Position numbers and translations under genes: made by a program. The notes below the pieces were generated by a model. The model did not search any database. It had not been told where the DNA came from and saw only the letters and a program-made list of their open reading frames with translations. A stretch of 21,794 bases of DNA from Conidiobolus incongruus B7586 (lineage: Eukaryota > Entomophthoromycota > Entomophthoromycetes > Entomophthorales > Conidiobolaceae): NCBI GenBank assembly GCA_000697335.1, contig JNEM01015509.1:1-21794 (forward strand), written 5' to 3'. Shown here piece by piece: positions 1 through 9,890 of the stretch; positions within the stretch are counted from its first letter, which is position 1; each line of letters opens with the position of its first letter.

Positions 1-225
1 ATAAAAGACTTTTGATGATCACTATTTGGTTTAAGCATGATTAAATTAAACAACCAATTTTAAAAAGTTAATTTTTTAATCAAAAAAACTAATATATATA
101 TATATATATATTAAAAATATATAATTTCCTATTAACTTTGTATATATTTATTCATTTCAAACTAATAATATGTTTGAAAAATCAGAAATTAAAAAATTTC
201 CCATTATTTCAAATTCAAGGTAATA
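1..225 (-). mobile_element. mariner copy A, 5' end only (runs off the left edge)
   Basis: This segment is nearly the exact reverse complement of 924-1148, the 5' end of the full mariner copy B, so it is the 5' end of another copy on the minus strand. It ends at 225 with the terminal sequence ggtaata, the mirror of tattacc at 924. The putative transposase start codon is present as CAT at 36-38 and opens minus-strand codons MLKPNS, the same as in copy B. An internal AT dinucleotide run at 91-111 is shared with copies B and C. The rest of the element lies outside the window, so its state is unknown. Confidence 0.85.
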
Positions 226-923
226 ATATATTATTTTATTATTTAGTTATTATACATTAATAGCTATAAAATAATTTTCTGTTTTTTTTTAAAAATCTAC
301 CTATTTTATTTGACTAAGATGAATATTTATAAAATTAAATTAAATAACCTTAATTTAATGAATTATAATCTAAATCAAACTATGGCATTCCAATTTTTAT
401 TTAATTTTATAATCAAAATTATTAAATTAAAGATAATTTCTTTTAAATTATTATTGGTACTTATTATAATATAAGAGATATACTATCTTACAAAAATAGG
501 TAATAAATTTATAATTGTATATATTCTTATTAATAGCTTTATTAATTTTTTAATTAAACTAACTTAAAATTAATTATATAATAAACTTATTATCTATTTA
601 TAATTATATATATTTAATTAGATTATATTTATTTTTAGTTAGTATATCAAAATTCAAAGTTTATATAAAATAAGCTATTAATCTATAAGATTAGGTTAAA
701 AAAAATTAAAGCTCATTATAGGTTTTTTTATAGATTTTGGATAATTTTAGATAGATTATAATAAGTTTTTAATAATCTTTTAATTAAAACTTTGGATAAA
801 AAATATTAAATTAAAATATCCTTAGATTTAAATTTATATATTTTTAATAAAAATACCATATTATATGTATTTAAATATCAATATTAATTAATTTCAATAT
901 TTTACAAAGAGTTTTTTTAATAT
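226..923. other. AT-rich spacer between two divergent mariner copies
   Basis: The 698 bp between the facing 5' ends of copies A and B consist almost only of A/T runs. I see no open frame, no protein similarity and no repeat shared with other parts of the window. Confidence 0.6.
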
Positions 924-963
924 TATTACCTTGAATTTGAAATAATAGGAAATTTTTTAATTT
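924..963 (+). repeat. left terminal inverted repeat of mariner copy B
   Basis: About 40 bp starting tattacc and including aataatagg followed by a T-run. It pairs imperfectly with 2204-2243 and is repeated in copies A and C. Confidence 0.8.
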
Positions 964-1112
964 CTGATTTTTCAAACATATTATTAGTTTGAAATCAATA
1001 AATATATACAAAGTTAATAGGAAATGATATATTTTTAATATATATATATATATATATATTAGTTTTTTTGATTAAAAAATTAACTTTTTAAAATTGGTTG
1101 TTTAATTTAATT

Positions 1113-2114
1113 ATGCTTAAACCAAATAGTAATCACCAAGAGTCTTTTATTTTAATATCAGTAAAACTTAACCATAAACCCTCTAAAATTATTTAAAATT
1201 TACAAGCAGCTTTTGGTAATGAAATATTATCTAAGTCAACAATTTATCACTAGGTAAATTACTTTAAGGCTAGGAGAAAAACTATTCAAAACCTGTTAAA
1301 ATCTAGAAAACTAATTTCAACTATTACTCTTTAAATTGTAAATAGAGTGAAAAAATATATTGAAAAGCACTTTTTTATTTCAGCTAGAGAATTATCTAAG
1401 CACTTTAATATTAGTCTTATAAGTATTTTATATATTTTAAAGTTTAAACTAAAATTAATAAATAAAAATACAAAATAGGTACCTTATAATTTAACTAAAG
1501 TTTAAAAAAAAGCTAAAGTAGCTATTGCTAAACAAAACCTATTGAAATATTACTAGAAGCCTAGACTTTTACAGCAAATAATTGTAATTGATGAATCTTA
1601 GATCCCTATGTATAATCCTTTACCAAAACACAAATCAAGATGCTGGATTAAGCTAAATCAACCCCCTCCACAAATCCCTTTAAATAAGCATTTTGTTAAT
1701 AAGTAAATGTTAATTATTGTAATGGATTATAATAATATATGCTATTCTTATTTAATTCCTGAAGGAAAATCAATTAATAGTAAACTATATATTGCTTTTT
1801 TAAATAAAAGTATTTCTAATTAGTGTTCTCAATATAATTTGAGAAGACCTATTATTTTACATGATAATTGCAAAATACATAAATTTAAAGCTGTAAAAAA
1901 CTTTCTAATTAAAAATAACTGGAAAGAACTACCATATCCAGTATATTCCCTTGATTATAACCTATGTGATTATAATTGCTTTGGGCAATTAAAAAACCAG
2001 CTTGCAGGAAAGAAAATTTTTGCAAGAAAATTTAATTGGTTTGTGAAACATCAAATTTCAGTCTTTAATAAAAAGAACTGTTTTTTAGGTGTTAGAAGTT
2101 TGCTAAAAGTATAG
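1113..2114 (+). pseudogene. mariner transposase, one uninterrupted frame with nine stop codons
   Basis: Reading from ATG at 1113 (codons MLKPNS, also found in copy A) to TAG at 2112 gives 334 codons including the stop, about the length of mariner transposases. Family marks in order: a helix-turn-helix region around STIYH..VNYFKARRK (about 1230-1290), VIDES with the first catalytic Asp at 1590, LHDN with the second Asp at 1863, and YSLDYNLCDYNCF with the third Asp at 1968. The spacing between the last two is 34 residues, the DD34D signature. The frame holds in-frame stops at 1194, 1251, 1332, 1476, 1503, 1554, 1599, 1704 and 1821, four TAA and five TAG, with no TGA and no frameshift that I can see. 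Several fall where the family has Trp or Gln (for example after VIDES). The longest open piece is the last 91 codons (from 1839). Confidence 0.9.
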
Positions 2115-2203
2115 CAAAAAGTTATTAATAATCAAGGAAACTATTAAATTTATATTATATATTTATTTTTATATATCTTATAATCAAATGTTTATTTATT
2201 TTT

Positions 2204-2243
2204 AATTGCAAAAAATTCCCATTATTAAAAATGCAGAGTAATA
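2204..2243 (-). repeat. right terminal inverted repeat of mariner copy B
   Basis: Read on the minus strand it begins tattactctgc and continues aataatggg then a T-run, matching the left end imperfectly. The same sequence opens copy C at 10883 and, less well conserved, copy D at 21271. Confidence 0.8.
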
Positions 2244-4580
2244 CCATTTATTTAAAAATCAGATATTAAGAAATTATCCATATTTATTATTATTAATGAT
2301 TATTTTATATAGATTTTATTTATTATAATCTTTTATATACATCATTTTTTTATATAATAAAAAGAATAATAAAAATCAATATTTTTGATATAATTTGATT
2401 TTTGTTGTTGATTTTGAAGTTGATAATTTGTAACTAATATTGATAATATATTTACATTTGAGAAACTTTTAAATATCCAATCTGAGTATAATTATATTTA
2501 ACAATTTAATTAAATATTATCTATATTAATAACTTTCATTAATAATAGTCATTGATATTAACAGAATTTAAAAAAATAACTATTTCAATAAAACATTAAA
2601 AAAAATTAAGATTATATATTACTCAATTGAATCGCTGTGTTATCTTGACTAAATATATATAAAATTATTTCTAACTGATTTTAATAATGACTTGATACTA
2701 ATCATTAAAATAAATATTTTAATATTATTTGAATATATATTTCAATGTTTTCATATATTTTTGTATTATTAAACGAATATCAATTCCGATGTTAGATAAA
2801 CAAGTAATAATTAAAATAGAACAATAATGATATTAACATATTATAAGATTAATATACTTTTGAGTAAAATGCGAATTGAGAATATTAATTGGATCAATTA
2901 TAAGAAATAACTTAGAGTGTCAAGCTAGTTTTACTAATGGCACATGGTTGAGTTAAAATTTTATATAGTCATTAATCAAGAAATATTTTTTTGTATTTTA
3001 CCATGTTATAAAATTTTTAAATTCTATTGATTTAATTTGTTAGATATCATTCTTAATTATAATTATAATCAACTTTTCAGAAACATAAAATTTAATATAA
3101 TACAATATAATATTACATTTGATTTCAATCTTTTCTCAGCACTTTAACTATCAAAACTAATCAAATGTAAAAAAATAATGAAACTCAACCCAATTATACT
3201 ATTTTAAAAAATTGTTAGATTCACCATATTAAATTAATTGAAAGACTGAGTAAAATATCAAAATCGAAAATCATTATATATAAGACTATTCAACTATTTC
3301 TATTTGCTAAATATAAATTATTAGTAATAATTAATCTAATAAATATATTTGATCTACAAATAGAATGAATTGGAATTTTCACCAAAAAATTAATATTGAT
3401 AAGGAAATTGTTATTGTTGCAATAGTCATATAAATTGACTATTATATAGGTTTAAGTAAGTATTAGATATACAGTGTGTGGCAATTTACAAATAGGATTG
3501 CCCTTAAAACTAACATTTAAAATTGATAATAAATTAATGAATAATGTAATGAAACTCCAAATCAAATCAAAATGTTGCATTTCAAAATTAACTGTCTATC
3601 TCAATTTGATTGTTAAGCCAATAATGTTTCTAATTCAGGCTGGCTTTGTCAGTCCATAATTAAAAATACTATTTATACTCTTTGTTAGATTTTAATCAAA
3701 TCCTATATCATTCACTGAATCAACAATTAAACTCAGGAGTTAAAAAGAGTGAAGATTTTTTCTGGATATTCTGCTACAACGTCTGAACATTAAGTAAGCT
3801 TTAAGACATACAATTCAAATACGTTGAAGAGCAGAATTAATAAACAATTTACTAAATCTTAATACAAGTACTATTCTGACAACGATCTTTATTTACAAAA
3901 CTTATAAAACACAATAAAAGCATTAATGTATTAAATTTAAGTAATTGTATTAATTGATAAAAATTAATTATATCTTCTGTTCTATTTAACAATGAATGAA
4001 CTAGGCAACAATATCTAATTTTGAAAAATATTTATATTTATATTTGAATATGTGTAATGAGCACTTTGGTAAAGTATTAAACTCATAAAAAAAATTAAAT
4101 TTGGTTCAACCAACTTCAATTAAACATTTTTATAATTAAGGTATCCCATTCACAGAATATAGAATTTGATAACTTTGATGGATAAATGATAATTGACTTT
4201 ATCATAAAAGTAAAAAGATTATATAAAATCTATATTTCCAAATTTCTATCTACTAAAAATTAATGAATATCGTTTTATATTGGATATAATTCAAGTCATT
4301 AAGATATGAGTGGGAATATAACAAATTGTTATGGAGTATTCAAGAAACAAATCTTAATTATAATTGAAATATCAACTGCTAGAAAATTATTAAATATTAA
4401 TCAAATTCCAAATTTATTACTACTCTAACAACCAAAATTATCGTAATATAATACAAGCAAACCTAATACTTAAATACTTCTGAAATCCACTAATATAAAT
4501 CTACTTGATAATTTTAAGATGCTCCAACTTAATGTATCTTAAATGAGTTTGGGGATCGCGATAAGATATGTAGCCTAAGA
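2244..4580. other. AT-rich intergenic region, no gene seen
   Basis: I find no frame with recognisable protein similarity on either strand. A 61-codon open stretch at 3474-3659 begins with GTG and has no family features. A weakly tRNA-like string near 4057-4116 does not fold properly. About 3700-3900 is slightly less A/T-saturated but shows nothing I can name. Confidence 0.5.
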
Positions 4581-4599
4581 TTAATAAATCGAGATAATG

Positions 4600-4800
4600 T
4601 GACAATTAAAAGTTACTAGTAAGCTCGTCAAATCGCGATGTTTTTTAAAGGTTTGAGCCTTGGATCGGCTTCTATTGTGAAATCTAAATTTATTATTAAC
4701 CTTCATTTCAGAACAAAATAGAATAATTACACCTGTAGGTATCGGAGTTGCCGGATTTATTAAAATTAGTATGGATTTCAAAAGTTTTTGGCTTTTGGAG
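4600..4800 (-). pseudogene. possible homeodomain gene remnant (doubtful)
   Basis: On the minus strand one frame reads KFRFHNRSRSKAQ (about 4640-4690), which resembles the end of homeodomain helix 3 (WFQNRR then basic residues) with the key Trp replaced by Arg. Just upstream in another frame, a stretch with IHTNF and SDTYR (about 4735-4790) could correspond to helix 1 and the start of helix 2. The 46 nt between the YR codon and the Trp-equivalent codon are close to the 48 expected in a homeodomain, which would mean a small deletion. The local G+C is higher than in the flanks, as for the other gene islands here. The match is short and degenerate, and chance similarity is quite possible. Confidence 0.22.
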
Positions 4801-5006
4801 TGACTAAATTTCAGAATATTGACAGATTTGTGACAAGTATTGAAGTTTGCATTGTGAGCTTTCTAAATGATAGTTAGTGGAAATATTTAAATGGGAATGA
4901 CAGTAGATAGTTATTAAGCATTGAGAAGATTTTTCAGATTTTTTGAGGTTGTTTTTTGTATTTTTTGACAGGATTTTTGGTCAATTGTTTAGTCTAATTG
5001 AGATCT

Positions 5007-5020
5007 GAGATTTATGACTC
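5007..5020. repeat. target-site duplication, left copy
   Basis: The 14-bp sequence gagatttatgactc is repeated exactly at 5477-5490 and brackets the insert at 5021-5476. Confidence 0.88.
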
Positions 5021-5476
5021 TTTTTTTTTATGAGGAAAGGATTTATTCGACAACTTATGGGATGACATAATAAAACCGCCGTATCACTTAGTAATTACCA
5101 AGTATACGTAATAGTTACAAAGCATATAGTATATTTCCAATTCATCCAAGTGGATAACCGTAGTAATTCCTGGGACAGGACCCAATTCACTTAATTTCTC
5201 GCTAAAGGAGTATATAAAACAGATGTAGGCAAAAGTAAACAGACATGAGATGGTGATCTTAAAACGAGAAAGAACCAGAGGACACAGGTATACAAAGTGT
5301 GGGCAGCCACTATGTAAGAAAAGTGACTTGGAGGTTAATAGATCTTCACAGAGCAGTCAAGCTTAGCACATACAATGAAACTCGAGATAGAGGACAAATA
5401 ACAATCCGGGACATGTCATAGATAGACAAGCCTTTGAGGTGCCATTATTCGTCGAGTGAGGGTTATAAGAAACCCC
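5021..5476 (-). mobile_element. retroposed RNA copy with poly(A) tail and 14-bp target duplication
   Basis: The 456-bp insert is exactly flanked by gagatttatgactc. Its plus-strand left end is a run of nine T, so on the minus strand it ends in poly(A). An AATAAA hexamer (5042-5047, minus strand) lies 12 bp before the tail. Poly(A), a polyadenylation signal and a long target duplication are hallmarks of target-primed reverse transcription by a LINE-type enzyme. The body is clearly richer in G+C than its surroundings. I see no long open frame and no tRNA-type A or B box, so it is neither an ordinary tRNA SINE nor an evident coding retrocopy. A partial polymerase II transcript, a non-coding RNA or an RNA from another repeat family are all possible sources. 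The perfect duplication and intact tail suggest recent insertion. Confidence 0.85.
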
Positions 5477-5490
5477 GAGATTTATGACTC
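5477..5490. repeat. target-site duplication, right copy
   Basis: Exact repeat of 5007-5020, directly adjoining the minus-strand 5' end (GGGGTTTC) of the retroposed insert. Confidence 0.88.
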
Positions 5491-6058
5491 GATTTGAGAT
5501 TGAATTTATAATATGTTATTAGAAGCTGTTTGAAAGATTAGCTTATGGGATAATCTCATTATTTATTTCAATCACATTCATTTATTAGTTAAAAAATCTT
5601 TTTTTATTCAATTTTAAAATAATATTATATCAACAAATTGATAAAATCTATTCTTATTCTGATTGATGATTTTTAATATTTTGTTTAATTTAATCCTTAA
5701 TATTCTCAACTAAACTTTTTTATAAAATCCAATAACAATTGTTAATTTTTTCTTCTAATTATCAGCCAATCAAATCGGATAATTCAATTGAATAATCCCA
5801 TTAATAAAACATAACAATCATCATTAATTAAAACTCATAACCTTTCAAAATCCAATTTGAAATTCTTTGGAAAAACAATCAAATATAATAATATAGTATT
5901 TTATTAAATAATTTGTAAAATAATTTGAATATTTTTGATTTTTTTATAAATATTAATTATTAAAAAATAGTTTTTTCACTTCAATTTTTATTGCTCTAAT
6001 CATTAATTTTCTGATCAATAATTTTCAAAATAACTAGACAACTAGCAATATTCTAAAG
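5491..6058. other. upstream region of the kinesin-5 gene
   Basis: AT-rich DNA of about 570 bp that should contain the kinesin promoter. I see no convincing TATA box close to the start codon and no other gene. Confidence 0.5.
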
Positions 6059-9000
6059 ATGTCTAATAATACAAAGCCTAAAAAGTCTAGTTACACCCCA
6101 AGTAATAACACTATAAACGTGAATCCCAATTCCAGTTCTGAACTATTAAAACCTCCTAAGGAAGAAGTTAGTTTCATTAAAGTTGTTGTCCGTTGCAGGT
6201 AAATCCCTTCTTCAATTTCACTTTTCATCACTAATTTGAATAGAGCTCCCAATGCTTTAGAATCCTACAGCGGAATAGGAGCTCGAACAGAGCCACGATT
6301 CGGAAAGCACGTTGAAGTGCAAAGCAGACAGAGTGAGCGAGGCAGGAGGTACACTTTTAATCAAGTGTTGGGACCTGACGTAACTCAGGAAGAACTATTC
6401 AACTCGGTGATGATACCTATTGTGGATGAAGTGGTGCAAGGTTTTAATTGTACCGTATTTGCTTATGGTCAAACTGGAACGGGAAAGACGTAAGTTTATA
6501 TTAATTGATGAAATTTTGAGTTGTTAATGTTGTTTGTTGATTTAGATATACTATGGAAGGTCACTTAAACCAATTCAGTTCTAATCTGGGAGACCAAGCA
6601 GGGATCATACCTCGCACTCTCAAACATTTTTTCACGTATTTGGAAGATCAACAACTCGAGTATAATATGATGATCTCTATGATGGAACTTTATAACGAAG
6701 AAGTGAATGATTTACTCACTACTTCAGATACCAAAAATCTCAATCTGTTTCAAGATCCCAACAAAGGCTTAGTAATTCCGGAGTTGGAGGAATTCAGCGT
6801 GACAACTGTGCAAGAGGCTATGGAAAAGTTACAGATGGGTACCAATCGAAGACATATTGCAGCGACCAAAATTAACGAGAGAAGTAGTAGATCCCATTCG
6901 ATTTTTACGATTACAATCCATACTAAACAGTACTCTTCAGACGGCGAAGAGCTATTGAAAGTTGGAAAATTAAACCTCGTAGATTTGGCAGGTTCCGAGA
7001 ATATTGGTAGGAGTGGATCCGCTTCTGAAAACATGAGAAAGAAAGAGACATCCTCAATTAATACAAGTTTACTCACATTGGGACGTGTAATTAACGCTTT
7101 GGTATTTAACGAAAAGCACGTACCTTACAGATCTAGCAAACTCACTAGAATTTTACAAGATTCTTTGGGAGGACATACCAAAACATGCATTATCGCAACA
7201 ATTACACCGAGTAGGATGAATATCGAAGAGACGATTGGGACTTTGGACTACGTTCAAAAGGCGATGAGGATTTGCAACAAGCCGGAGGTCAATAAGGTAT
7301 TGACAAAGAAGGAATTGATTCAAGAATATGTCAAACAAATTGCCAATCTTAAGAAGCAGTTGGCTATTCAGATTCAGAAGGATGGATGTGCCAGACTGTC
7401 GCCCGAGGAGCATGAAAGATTGAAGGATAAGGAGGCCAAGTATGATCAGTTGGTCGCTAAAAACAAAACCGATTTTAATGAATTCCAGTCAACCGTTCAA
7501 ATGCTCAACAAGAAGATTGCAGGGTACGAGAATCAGCTCAAGCATCTGACCGAGACTTTGGACCACACCAAAGGTCGACTCAAACTGGTGGAAGCTGCGA
7601 AAGCCGAAGTCGAAAACGAGTTGCGAAGTACGCAAACCGCGCTTAAAGAACAAACGCATCTGACTCAATGCTACGCCAGCAGCGAGTCCAACCTAAACGG
7701 TATTGGCAAAGATCTCATCCGCCATTTGGATACGAGTTTAATTGGCATCAAGTCTTTGAACCACAGAGTGAATCTCAAAGAGTCCATGATCCACAAGAAC
7801 CACAAACTGTTCGAAGACTTTCATGAGTTTTTGGGTCAATGCTCCGCAAATCTCCTAGGATTAGTCGACAACGTCCACGACACTAGTATTTCTTTCAGTG
7901 ACCAATTCAAATCCTTGATTTCACAATTTCGAGATAATCAAACTCAAATGAATACTACATTAAGATCTCAATTGCACCAGAAAACCTCAACCATGAAAGA
8001 ATCCATCGAAGAATTTAAACATTCCCACCACCAAAATTTCAACCAAAGTCAATCCCAACTCCAGTCCTTAGATACTGAACTTCGTCATCTCAGTCAAGTT
8101 CAGGAGGATCAAATGTTAAAAATTGTCAAAACTACTGAGGACTCTTTCGCTACTTTTAACGAAGCTTTACAAGAACTTCGCACTCTAATCACTTCTCAAC
8201 ACACTCAATCCTCCGACTATATTCGGACCGTGGTTGACAAATTCACTGAGAGTCATAGGGAACAGAGTGAAGAAATTAGACAATTTCAACAGTTTTTAGA
8301 GAGTGAGCATTTGAAACAAGTTGAATCGATAAAAAAGGAGAACGAAATGTTGAAATCCACACTTGAAAAATACCGTGAAGAACAATTGGAGAGTCAAAAA
8401 AGACTTCTCCAACAAATTATGTCAAACGTTGAGCACAGTTTCTCAGTTCAAACTAACCACTACCAACAGTTGGTCAATCAATATGTTCAAAGTAACATTA
8501 CAAAACAATCAGAAAGTGACCAATTAATGCAAACGTTCTTGGGTTCCATCAAACAATTCAGTGACAAGAGCCAATCCCAAACTGACATGCTTCACACCGC
8601 ATTCCGCGATATTGGATCCCAATTTAATAGTTTGGATGCATCTACTCAACAGAAAGTTTCTTCAACGATAGGCAAGAATTCAGAACTTGAAAAGAGTCTC
8701 AAATCAACATTCCAAAATTTGGCTGAAGTTACTGAGACCAGGTTGGAGCAGATTTATGGTGGAATTGATAATATGAAGCGCTCCCAACAGCAGAGTATGA
8801 CTGAGTCTAATGCTGCACTCAACGATCACAAATCTCAAATCGACGACCTTAATAGCCAATTCCTCGAGGGATTGGATCGAATTAACTCTGACAACGATAC
8901 GCTTACATCCCGAATTAATCAACACACCCAAGATCTTCATGCTTCCTTGGAACCTTTAAATGCCAGTTGCAAACGACAACTCTCTCAAGCTGAAGATCAA

Positions 9001-9243
9001 TCTACCCAATATTTGGAAGCTTATGTAACAGATGACAATCCACCAACCATTGTCAATTCGGATTTGGAATACACAAAATATTGGGAATTGGTGGATCCTG
9101 AACAAGCGATCGATCAATTTAGAGAAACTCACCCAAGTCGGGTTGAGAATGATCATAGTGTCACGACAGTTGGTACGGGTAGCAATACGACGAGTGCTAA
9201 TAACAGTTTGATGACCAATGACTTGAAGCGCAGAAGACTGTAA
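6059..9243 (+). CDS. bimC: kinesin-5 (BimC/Eg5/Cut7 family) mitotic spindle motor, three exons
   Basis: Plus-end-directed motor that, in this family, forms bipolar tetramers and slides antiparallel spindle microtubules apart. Exons 6059-6198, 6244-6489 and 6546-9243 join in frame to 1027 aa; family members are usually about 1000-1200 aa. The motor domain covers residues about 42-378: VVVRCR strand, NCTVFAYGQTGTGKT P-loop (GQTGTGKT 122-129), GIIPRT after loop 5, switch I NERSSRSH (239-246), switch II DLAGSE (275-280) and PYRSSKLT (322-329). NKPEVN (about 373-378) at the neck is typical of kinesin-5. A long Gln/Ser/His-rich stalk with coiled-coil character follows to about residue 930. The C-terminus ends KRRRL, a possible nuclear signal. 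The ATG at 6059 has A at -3 and is the first suitable start before the motor. The tail lacks a recognisable BimC-box Cdk1 site: no Thr-Pro occurs after the motor domain. Confidence 0.96.
6199..6243 (+). other. kinesin-5 intron 1 (45 nt)
   Basis: Begins GTAAAT and ends TAG. It splits the Arg codon of the VVVRCR motif (AG|A). Removing it joins VVVRC to RAPNALE in frame, as expected for a kinesin N-terminus. The length is very short for a spliceosomal intron. Confidence 0.93.
6490..6545 (+). other. kinesin-5 intron 2 (56 nt)
   Basis: Begins GTAAGT and ends TTTAG. It splits the Thr codon that closes the P-loop (GQTGTGK-T, AC|A) and restores GKTYTMEG when removed. A branch-point-like ttgat lies a little upstream of the 3' site. 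Confidence 0.95.
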
Positions 9244-9251
9244 ATTAAACT

Positions 9252-9257
9252 AATAAA
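9252..9257 (+). terminator. possible polyadenylation signal of kinesin-5
   Basis: AATAAA starts 9 nt after the TAA stop. The hexamer is common by chance in such AT-rich DNA, and the true 3' end may use a later signal. Confidence 0.35.
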
Positions 9258-9539
9258 ATTGTCAAAGTTATCAAATTAGCAATCAATTGATATAATAATT
9301 TGAAATATATTTTTAAAAGTTTAATTTGTTAAAATTTAACAAATTTTGATACTTGTAAAAATAAACATTTTATAAAGTATGATTTTTAATTAAGGGGAGA
9401 AAAATTTTAAAACTAATATATTCTATCAAATCGTGAAGTAATCCATTTTCATTGAGTTTATTGAACTCTTGATATTTTGAAATTAATTGGAAATATCTAT
9501 TCGGATGGAATCTGTCATTATAGGTATTGTTATTCTATA

Positions 9540-9890
9540 ATAGGATTAAATATTATTATATTTAATTCTTCACATTCTTCAATAAAGTTAATCACTACTC
9601 CTTTATTGCATAAACGACTAATTCTTTATGAATAGACTTTGATATTTTGAGGAAATTTGTAATTCACTACCACTGGAACATTTTGGAAATCAACCTCTCT
9701 CGCTTCATCAACAGTAACTGCTAAAATTTTGAAATTTAAAATTCGTTTAGAATTTCGAGACTTTAAGTTCACTCAACTCACTACCAAAGTTAGAACAATG
9801 TAAATCATTTACGCAAAATTTTGCCATACAACATTTCAACTTCCTCCTAGTGTTATTGAATATTATTTTGATTGTCTCAAAGATCCTAAA
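9540..9890 (-). pseudogene. degenerate C-terminal lobe of an eIF4A-like DEAD-box RNA helicase
   Basis: The minus strand carries a row of eIF4A-type motifs in the right order. IIFNNTRRK (9840-9866) matches the family's IFxNTRRK (motif IV). Weak VExLxxKxxR similarity follows in another frame. DEAREVDFQNVPVVVNYKFP (about 9652-9711) matches the TDxxARGxDVQxVxxVINYDLP region (motif V). YSxRISR continues as the degraded HRIGR box (motif VI), and KGVVINF (9584-9604) matches the eIF4A-specific KGVAINF. Motif IV is in a different frame from motifs V and VI, and stops interrupt both parts, so at least one frameshift is present. Key residues are lost, including the ARG of motif V and the HRIGR arginines. 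The N-terminal lobe with the Walker and DEAD motifs was not found in the 1 kb upstream, so the copy is 5'-truncated. It lies tail-to-tail with kinesin-5, a few hundred bp after its stop. Confidence 0.75.

Larger units (their letters stand above)
924..2243 (+). mobile_element. full-length mariner (DD34D Tc1/mariner) element, copy B
   Basis: The element is 1320 bp from TA to TA, the usual size for mariner. Its ends are imperfect inverted repeats: the left begins tattaccttgaatttg and the right, read inward, begins tattactctgcattttt; both then run into aataat(a/g)gg and a T-run. The outermost TA at each end fits the TA target duplication of this superfamily. A 189-bp leader with an AT dinucleotide run (about 1039-1059) precedes one transposase frame that fills most of the rest. 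Copy C (10883-12202) has the same ends and length in the opposite orientation; copies A and D are cut by the window edges. The copy cannot make transposase because of internal stops. Confidence 0.92.

Noticed and set aside
1113-2114. Reassigned stop codons (TAA/TAG read as amino acids) to explain the open mariner frame
   Set aside because: Kinesin-5 and the array genes use Gln and Trp codons normally and end at TAA or TAG. Copy C has TGG where copy B has TAG, so the stops are mutations.
3474-3659. 61-codon open stretch on the plus strand
   Set aside because: It starts with GTG, has no homology I recognise, no domain features and no supporting promoter.
4057-4116. tRNA-like string with TTTGGTAAAG, ACTCATAA and GGTTCAACC in order
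   Set aside because: The anticodon stem does not pair, the T arm has the wrong loop size and no acceptor stem forms, so it is at best a long-dead tRNA relic.
5021-5476. tRNA-derived SINE or solo LTR as the identity of the insert
   Set aside because: No A or B box is seen, and a 14-bp duplication with poly(A) does not fit an LTR integration, which leaves short 4-6 bp duplications.
6750-9156. Several antisense open stretches inside the kinesin gene
   Set aside because: They are shadows of the well-supported sense coding sequence and show no independent family features.
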